A stretch of DNA of 10,767 nt. Origin: Actinomycetota bacterium (GTDB lineage: Bacteria > Actinomycetota > Humimicrobiia > Humimicrobiales > Humimicrobiaceae). How positions within the stretch are numbered: the stretch's first letter is position 1; every line of letters begins with the position of its first letter. The notes beneath the pieces are model-generated. The model was not told the origin of the DNA. It ran no database searches and saw only the letters and a program-made list of their open reading frames with translations. The translations under genes were made by a program, and so were the position numbers. Shown piece after piece: positions 6,836 to 10,767 of the stretch. Location of the stretch: NCBI GenBank assembly GCA_023488645.1, contig JAMDDL010000198.1, positions 4,456-15,222 on the forward strand, given 5' to 3'.

Positions 6836-7002
6836 AGAGATTTCAATATCCCGTCAACATTGTCTTCACTGATAAATCTGCTTATATCATAAAACATTAT
6901 CCTAGACAACCGGTCCTCTATACTGGGATAAGCTTCATCTTTATTGCATAGTAAAACCCATATGCTAAAATATAAATACTTGGAATTATCATAATACTTG
7001 GT
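6832..7002 (-). pseudogene. remnant of an FTR1-type iron permease gene (C-terminal fragment)
   Basis: On the - strand an open stretch without a convincing start ends in FYDISRFISEDNVDGILKSL and a stop at 6832-6834. This matches YDISRFISKDSVAGGILKSL in the intact FTR1 gene (DNA 9581-9640). Over 6835-6891 I count 49 identical bases out of 57 aligned plus one 3-base gap. Five of the eight differences are silent, which suggests divergence under selection before decay. The upstream part of the frame (about 6892-7002) does not clearly match FTR1, and the transmembrane part with the REGLE and REGAE motifs is missing, so this is a fragment. Either an older FTR1 copy was deleted here or a piece was inserted. 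The homology of the last 19 residues is firm; the pseudogene extent is not. Confidence 0.6.
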
Positions 7003-7070
7003 TCATGAATAGTTTTATAATTTTTATAATTTTTTTAAATTTTGTATTCTAATAATCCCGGAGGCAACAA

Positions 7071-7862
7071 ATGAAACCACTATGGGAAGGCGCTATAAGT
7101 TTTGGGCTTATCCTTATACCAGTCAAACTTTATAAAGCTACTAAAGAGAGAAAACCTGACTTTCATCTTGTGAGAGAGAAGGATTTATGCCCCATAAAAT
7201 ACATGCGGGTTTGCAAATTAACCGGAGAGGAAATACCTTATAATGAAATTGTCAAAAGCTATGAATATCAAAAGGGAGATTACATAATACTGCATGATGA
7301 AGATTTTAAAAAAGCTTATCTGAAGCGTACCGAAAATATTGAAATAGTTGAATTTACCGATGAAGATAAAATAGATTCAAAATATTATGAGCAGCCATAT
7401 TATATTGAACCAGAAAAAGGTGCCTCTAAAGTATATGCACTTCTAAGGGAAGCATTGAAAAGAACTAAAAAAGTTGGAGTGGCAAAATATGTTTTGCATA
7501 ATCTTGAACATCTCGGAGTATTAAAAGTTGAAGATGAAATTCTGGTTTTAAATCAGATACGCTTTGACAGTGAAATCAGAAAACCTGCAGATTTAAAAAT
7601 TCCTGCCGGTGAAAATATGTCTGATAAGGAAATAGATACTGCGATAATGCTGATAGACCAGCTAAGTGCACCTTTTAAACCGGAAGATTTCAAGGATACT
7701 TATACGGAAGAAATAAAAAAGGCAATTGAAGAAAAGATCAAAACAGGAAAAATTACAGAAAAGGCACCTATCGAGAGCGGAAAACAAGGTGAAGTTATAA
7801 ATCTTCTTGAAAAACTAAGAAAAAGCCTTGAAGAAGCAAAGAAAAAGAAAAAAGCTTCATAA
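7071..7862 (+). CDS. ku: bacterial Ku, non-homologous end-joining DNA-binding protein
   Basis: Bacterial Ku is a homodimeric ring that binds DNA double-strand ends and recruits LigD for non-homologous end joining. Its 263 aa fit a minimal bacterial Ku. The N-terminal WEGAISFGLILIPVKLY (5-21) is a hallmark, followed by a YMRVCKLTGEEIPYNEI segment, the SYEYQKGDYIILHDEDF strand region (63-79), and YYIEPEKGASKVYALLREAL in the barrel and bridge region. The C-terminus is a short Lys-rich helix ending in AKKKKKAS, resembling the basic tails that aid DNA binding and LigD contact. GGAGG (7060-7064) lies 6 nt before the ATG. The polymerase gene starts 2 nt after its stop, so the two form an operon. Confidence 0.95.
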   Translation: MKPLWEGAISFGLILIPVKLYKATKERKPDFHLVREKDLCPIKYMRVCKLTGEEIPYNEIVKSYEYQKGDYIILHDEDFKKAYLKRTENIEIVEFTDEDKIDSKYYEQPYYIEPEKGASKVYALLREALKRTKKVGVAKYVLHNLEHLGVLKVEDEILVLNQIRFDSEIRKPADLKIPAGENMSDKEIDTAIMLIDQLSAPFKPEDFKDTYTEEIKKAIEEKIKTGKITEKAPIESGKQGEVINLLEKLRKSLEEAKKKKKAS

Positions 7863-7864
7863 AA

Positions 7865-8776
7865 ATGGTTGAACCTATGAAACTTAAAACAAATGTGGAA
7901 CTTACTCATCCGGATAAAATATTTTGGCCCAAAGAAAATTATACTAAAAAAGATTTGTTTGAATACTATGAAAAAATTTCTGCATTTATTCTACCCTACA
8001 TAATAAACAGACCTCAATCCTTAAACCGCTGTCCTGACGGGATAGCAGGAGAATGTTTTTATCAGAAAGATATTGATTACAAACTGCCGGACTGGCTGCA
8101 TACAAAAAAAATATATTCTGAATCCAAAAATGAAGATATTGATTATCTGGTTTGCACAGACCTTGATTCACTGCTTTATATGGTAAATCTGGGCTGTATT
8201 GATATACATCCATGGAATTCAAAAATTAACAAACTTGAATATCCTGACTTTGCAGTTCTGGATCTCGATCCTCTGGATGTTAGCTTTAGGGAAGTAAAAA
8301 CAGTTGCAATAGGAGTAAAAAAATTACTGGATGAAATAGAAATAAAAGGATTCTGCAAAACTTCGGGTTCTAAGGGAATCCATGTTTATCTTCCACTTGG
8401 TGCAAAATACACTTATGAACAAACACTGGATTTTACAAAAATATTGGCAAAGTCTGTAAATATAAGCCTGCCGGAGTTAACAAGCATAGAGCGCTCACCT
8501 GAAAAAAGAAACAAAAAAATATATCTTGACTGTTATCAGAACAGGATTGGGCAGACTGTTGCTGCACCTTATTGTATAAGGCCCATACCAGGTGCACCTG
8601 TATCTACTCCATTGTTATGGAAGGAACTTGAAAGAGATATAAAACCTTCTGATTTTACAATTAAAAATATTTTTTCAAGACTTGATGAAATAGGTGATAT
8701 CTGGAAAGGTGTTTTAGGTCAGGGTATAAATTTGGAGAAATGCATTAAAAAACTTTCAGCCAAGTATGTGGCATAA
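7865..8776 (+). CDS. stand-alone LigD-type polymerase domain (NHEJ primase-polymerase)
   Basis: This is an archaeo-eukaryotic primase-fold polymerase equivalent to the polymerase module of LigD, which fills gaps at broken ends with a preference for ribonucleotides. It has 303 aa. Family motifs are LTHPDKIFWP (13-22), NRPQSLNRCPDG (48-59), DIHPWNSK (113-120), the catalytic metal site VLDLDP with Asp133 and Asp135, TSGSKGIHVYLPL (166-178, His173), and YLDCYQN with third catalytic Asp222 followed by GQTVAAPY and RPIPGAPVSTPL. All catalytic residues are present. The phosphoesterase and ATP-ligase domains of full LigD are absent and no ligase gene follows, so the ligase must be elsewhere or different. 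The start at 7865 is 2 nt after the Ku stop with no clear Shine-Dalgarno; ATG 7877 is an in-frame alternative. Translation is probably coupled to Ku. The symbol ligD is avoided because only one of its modules is here. Confidence 0.93.
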   Translation: MVEPMKLKTNVELTHPDKIFWPKENYTKKDLFEYYEKISAFILPYIINRPQSLNRCPDGIAGECFYQKDIDYKLPDWLHTKKIYSESKNEDIDYLVCTDLDSLLYMVNLGCIDIHPWNSKINKLEYPDFAVLDLDPLDVSFREVKTVAIGVKKLLDEIEIKGFCKTSGSKGIHVYLPLGAKYTYEQTLDFTKILAKSVNISLPELTSIERSPEKRNKKIYLDCYQNRIGQTVAAPYCIRPIPGAPVSTPLLWKELERDIKPSDFTIKNIFSRLDEIGDIWKGVLGQGINLEKCIKKLSAKYVA

Positions 8777-8858
8777 AAAGCTTTTAAGATTTTTCTACTC
8801 TGAAATTTTATGATATTCCATGAGATACAAATCATTATTACATTTAATTTTCGTGCTC

Positions 8859-8887
8859 TTGACAAAGTTATATCAATCTATTAAAGT
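8859..8887 (+). promoter_or_regulatory. sigma-70-like promoter candidate for the FTR1 gene
   Basis: A perfect TTGACA (8859-8864) is followed after 17 bp by TAAAGT (8882-8887, 4/6 of TATAAT). A start near 8895 would give a leader of about 45 nt ending in the GGAGGAG ribosome binding site (8921-8927). It is the best -35 match noticed in the window. Confidence 0.5.
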
Positions 8888-8899
8888 TAGACATATCTA
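8888..8899. promoter_or_regulatory. near-palindrome TAGACATATCTA, possible operator
   Basis: TAGA-CATA-TCTA lies just downstream of the -10 candidate and covers the likely transcription start. A site here upstream of an iron permease would suit a metal-sensing repressor (DtxR/IdeR or Fur type). It matches no consensus I can vouch for, and the arms are only 4 bp. Confidence 0.25.
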
Positions 8900-8938
8900 T
8901 TTTATAATTTATTATATTTTGGAGGAGCTGATTATAGA

Positions 8939-9757
8939 ATGTTATCAAGCTTTTTCATTGCTTTCAGAGAGGGACTGGAAGCTTTTTTAATAATCGGAAT
9001 CATCATAAGCTATCTTTTTAAAACAGGTGGAAGAAGATATATCAGACAAGTATTTTTGGGAGCAGTATCTGCAATTGCCCTAAGCGTTGGTATTGCATTT
9101 CTTTTTGAACTCCTGCTTGGCGGATTTGAAGGTAAAAAAGAACAGATTTTTGAAGGGTCTGTGATGCTTCTTGCAGTAATAGTTTTAACTTATATGATAT
9201 TCTGGATGAACAAACAGGCAGGTAAGATTAAAAGCGATATTGAAGTCTCAGTAGAAAAAGCAATTGACAAAGGAAGGATTTTCAGCCTGTTCTTTTTAGG
9301 ATTTATCGTGGTATTCAGAGAAGGAGCAGAGACAGTTTTGTTTTTCAGGGCAATCAGCTATCAGACTGCTTCAAAAGAGCTTATAGCCGGTGCAGCAATT
9401 GGAATAATATCTTCCATTATTTTGGCTTTAATATTTTTTATCTCCACCATTAAAATTAACATTTCCCTGTTTTTTAGAATAACAGGAATACTTATAATGT
9501 TTATAGCAGCAGGGCTTTTTTCTGAAAGTGTTCATGAATTCGAGGAGGCAGGAATTTTACCTGCAATAAGGAACAATGTTTATGATATAAGCAGGTTTAT
9601 CAGTAAAGACAGTGTTGCCGGAGGAATATTAAAATCACTATTTGGTTATAATCCTTCTCCTTCACTGCTTGAGATCATTATATATACAGTATACCTTGCT
9701 TTGATCGCTGTTTTAATTAGAAGATTTTTTTATAAAGCCAGTAAAATTGGCAAATAA
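8939..9757 (+). CDS. FTR1-family high-affinity iron permease
   Basis: This is an integral membrane iron importer of the FTR1/EfeU family. Its 272 aa fit a seven-helix protein. Both hallmark R-E-G-x-E motifs are present: REGLE at 10-14 in the first membrane segment and REGAE at 127-131 in the fourth. Hydrophobic segments lie near 2-26, 36-60, 71-90, 115-136, 147-168, 174-194 and 244-263. The loop before the last segment holds FEEAGILPAI and YDISRFISKDSVAGG. GGAGGAG (8921-8927) lies 11 nt before the ATG, a little far, but the MLSSFFIAFREGLEAF beginning is typical and fixes the start. No efeO or efeB partner is in the window, so it either acts alone or has partners elsewhere. Part of its coding sequence (9581-9640) has a decayed relative at 6835-6891 on the other strand. 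A ferritin-like gene lies about 3 kb upstream. Confidence 0.92.
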   Translation: MLSSFFIAFREGLEAFLIIGIIISYLFKTGGRRYIRQVFLGAVSAIALSVGIAFLFELLLGGFEGKKEQIFEGSVMLLAVIVLTYMIFWMNKQAGKIKSDIEVSVEKAIDKGRIFSLFFLGFIVVFREGAETVLFFRAISYQTASKELIAGAAIGIISSIILALIFFISTIKINISLFFRITGILIMFIAAGLFSESVHEFEEAGILPAIRNNVYDISRFISKDSVAGGILKSLFGYNPSPSLLEIIIYTVYLALIAVLIRRFFYKASKIGK

Positions 9758-9880
9758 TTCAAACATGGAAAAACTCATCAGCATCCTTTTTTCACCAGGT
9801 AAGTTCATCAGCATTTTTCTGTACATTTCATCAATATTGTAATCAGTATCATTCGTTAATAATTCCTTCCAAAATGTCGT
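9758..9880 (-). pseudogene. truncated fragment of a small uncharacterised protein gene
   Basis: On the - strand, the frame starting about 9880 reads TTFWKELLTNDTDYNIDEMY and continues as RKMLMNLPGEKRMLMSFSMF. It then runs into antisense of the FTR1 3' end, where it loses sense and stops at 9713-9715. The composition looks coding. From memory it resembles a small uncharacterised family with a YR.ML..LP..eR...gfSMF motif that is often encoded next to nucleotidyltransferase-like genes; this is not verified. It has no proper start: an ATG at 9901-9903 (MVKKIADI) is in another frame and would need a 2-nt change to join. The C-terminal half appears lost at the FTR1 junction. Confidence 0.45.
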
Positions 9881-9998
9881 ATATCTGCAATCTTTTTGAC
9901 CATTCTTTTATATATTCTAAATCAGCTTCTTCTTTTAGTAAATTTTTCACAATAAAATTAAATGATTTGTTTGAAAAAATAAATATGTATGATAATAT
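9849..9998 (-). pseudogene. 3'-terminal fragment, possibly of a nucleotidyltransferase-like gene
   Basis: On the - strand an open frame from 9998 down to a TGA at 9849-9851 contains NLLKEEADLEYIKEWSKRLQ followed by IYDILEGIINE. The amphipathic, charged composition looks like real protein, and the ending resembles from memory the C-terminal helix of small nucleotidyltransferase-type proteins. There is no credible start and the N-terminal catalytic part is missing. It overlaps the downstream fragment at 9758-9880 by about 30 nt, as paired genes often do. It was probably cut by a rearrangement near the vapBC pair. The family call is tentative. Confidence 0.4.
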
Positions 9999-10044
9999 TT
10001 AATTCATATAACCATTATTAAAATGTAAAACTAAAATTATTAAT

Positions 10045-10290
10045 ATGCCATTAGTAAAAATTGTAAAACTAAGTAAAAAAGGTCAGATAGTACTTCCTTC
10101 GGAAATCAGGGAAAAAATGGGTATTCAGACTGGAAACAATGTTGTTATTTTTGAAAGAGACGGTGAAGTTGTTCTTTTGACTCCTGAAAAATATTCACAA
10201 TATACGAGAGGGTTGATAAAGGGGGTCTGGGGATCCACGAAAGAGGAAGTGGAATCTTATATTAAGGAAGAAAGAGATTCCTGGAAATAA
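10045..10290 (+). CDS. AbrB/SpoVT-fold antitoxin (VapB-type)
   Basis: This is a small DNA-binding antitoxin (81 aa) that should neutralise the PIN toxin encoded next and repress the shared promoter. The swapped-hairpin AbrB domain spans about 3-48: IVKLSKKGQIVLPSEIREKM, then TGNNVVIFERDGEVVLL. The C-terminal part with TRGLIKGVWGSTKEEVESYI and the acidic, Trp-containing end is the usual toxin-wrapping segment. The toxin gene starts 3 nt after the stop. No Shine-Dalgarno is visible before the ATG (AAATTATTAAT), so translation may be weak or from a leaderless message. TTGTTT (9967-9972) and GATAAT (9991-9996) with 18-bp spacing could be the promoter, with low confidence. Confidence 0.88.
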   Translation: MPLVKIVKLSKKGQIVLPSEIREKMGIQTGNNVVIFERDGEVVLLTPEKYSQYTRGLIKGVWGSTKEEVESYIKEERDSWK

Positions 10291-10293
10291 AAA

Positions 10294-10758
10294 ATGGTAA
10301 GAATTGATGAATTTACAGCCAAATTGAGCAGTAATAAAAGTGTCAGTATTGACAGTTCTTTTTTTATTTACCATCTTGAGAATATTAAACCATATAATGA
10401 ACTTACATCCATTACCATAAAAAAAATATCTTCAGGTGAATTATTTTGCAATATTTCAACTCTGGTTATATCAGAGCTTTTTGTCAGGCCTTTTAAAGAG
10501 AAGAATTTTAAAAATATCAATCTATTTGAAGAATTCATAAGAACTTTTCCCAACAGTAAAATATGTGACTTTGATTTCGATATTGCAAAACTGTCGGCAA
10601 AAATAAGAGCGCAGTCAAACTTGAGAACTCCTGATGCAGTACTGATTGCTACAGCAATAGCAAGAGGTTCTGATGTCTTTATAACAAATGATTTAAATAT
10701 AAAAAAATTTTCAGATAATAAATTACAGATATTAGTAATGGAAGATTATATAAAATAG
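10294..10758 (+). CDS. PIN-domain ribonuclease toxin (VapC-type)
   Basis: This is a PIN-domain protein of 154 aa, most likely a Mg-dependent RNase toxin held in check by the AbrB-type protein before it. The four acidic active-site positions are visible: Asp20 in SIDSSFFIYHLE, Glu61 in VISELFVRP, Asp114 in RTPDAVLIATA and Asp133 in FITND. The RTPDAVLIATA and VFITNDLNIKKF segments are strongly typical. The N-terminus extends about 15 residues before the first strand, a little longer than the shortest VapC proteins. It starts 3 nt after the antitoxin stop with no strong ribosome binding site of its own, so coupled translation is likely. The gene is complete, ending 9 nt before the window end. 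The RNA target cannot be predicted. Confidence 0.9.
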   Translation: MVRIDEFTAKLSSNKSVSIDSSFFIYHLENIKPYNELTSITIKKISSGELFCNISTLVISELFVRPFKEKNFKNINLFEEFIRTFPNSKICDFDFDIAKLSAKIRAQSNLRTPDAVLIATAIARGSDVFITNDLNIKKFSDNKLQILVMEDYIK

Positions 10759-10767
10759 TAATAATAT

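Larger units (their letters stand above)
6737..7070. other. 334-bp gap between divergent DUF1638 and Ku genes
   Basis: This gap must hold divergent promoters for both flanking genes. It contains the tandem 15-bp repeat (6806-6835), the FTR1-like remnant (6832-7002), TATAAT-like sequences near 7016-7030 and the Ku ribosome binding site GGAGG (7060-7064). None of the TATAAT matches has a well-spaced -35. No intact gene is seen. Confidence 0.6.

Noticed and set aside
8776..8800. AAAAGCTTTT followed by a T-rich run after the polymerase gene, as a terminator
   Set aside because: The palindrome has no loop and only two G-C pairs, so it cannot form a credible terminator hairpin.
9758..10044. CRISPR array or transposon ends in the gap before vapBC
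   Set aside because: No regularly spaced repeats, terminal inverted repeats or transposase fragments were seen there.

Overview
The window is an AT-rich stretch of bacterial DNA with densely packed genes, mostly ATG starts and several strong GGAGG-type ribosome binding sites. One upstream region has a bacterial-looking promoter (TTGACA, 17 bp, TAAAGT). MetW, bacterial Ku and a LigD-type polymerase point to Bacteria. DUF1638 is a family I associate with anaerobes and methanogens, so an anaerobic lifestyle is plausible but not shown. I cannot name the species or phylum from the sequence alone.

Region 1 (1-5239, + strand) is a sulfur and methionine block. It holds a LarE-type sulfur transferase whose 5' end lies outside the window, then O-acetylhomoserine sulfhydrylase (metY), cysteine synthase (cysK), homoserine O-acyltransferase (metX) and metW. 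MetX activates homoserine, MetY adds sulfide to give homocysteine, and CysK adds sulfide to O-acetylserine to give cysteine. metX and metW overlap by 4 nt. Possible terminator hairpins separate metY from cysK and cysK from metX, so this may be several transcription units. A bidirectional terminator (5309-5347) closes the region.

Region 2 (5391-6736, - strand) has a bacterioferritin/ferritin-like diiron protein with its own promoter candidate and, upstream of it on the same strand, a DUF1638 protein with conserved-looking Cys and His residues.

Region 3 (6737-9757) begins with a 334-bp gap holding a tandem 15-bp repeat and, on the - strand, a decayed fragment that matches the C-terminal part of the FTR1 iron permease found intact 2.7 kb downstream. 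A compact non-homologous end-joining pair follows: Ku and a stand-alone LigD-type polymerase domain, with no ligase in the window. The intact FTR1 iron permease follows, with a promoter candidate and a near-palindrome that could be an operator.

Region 4 (9758-10767) looks like accessory DNA. It has two overlapping broken reading frames on the - strand, probably the remains of a small two-gene module, and then an intact VapBC-type toxin-antitoxin pair (AbrB-fold antitoxin, PIN-domain toxin). The clearest unlabelled signals in the window are the two sets of gene remnants. I did not find convincing evidence for a wholly new system.
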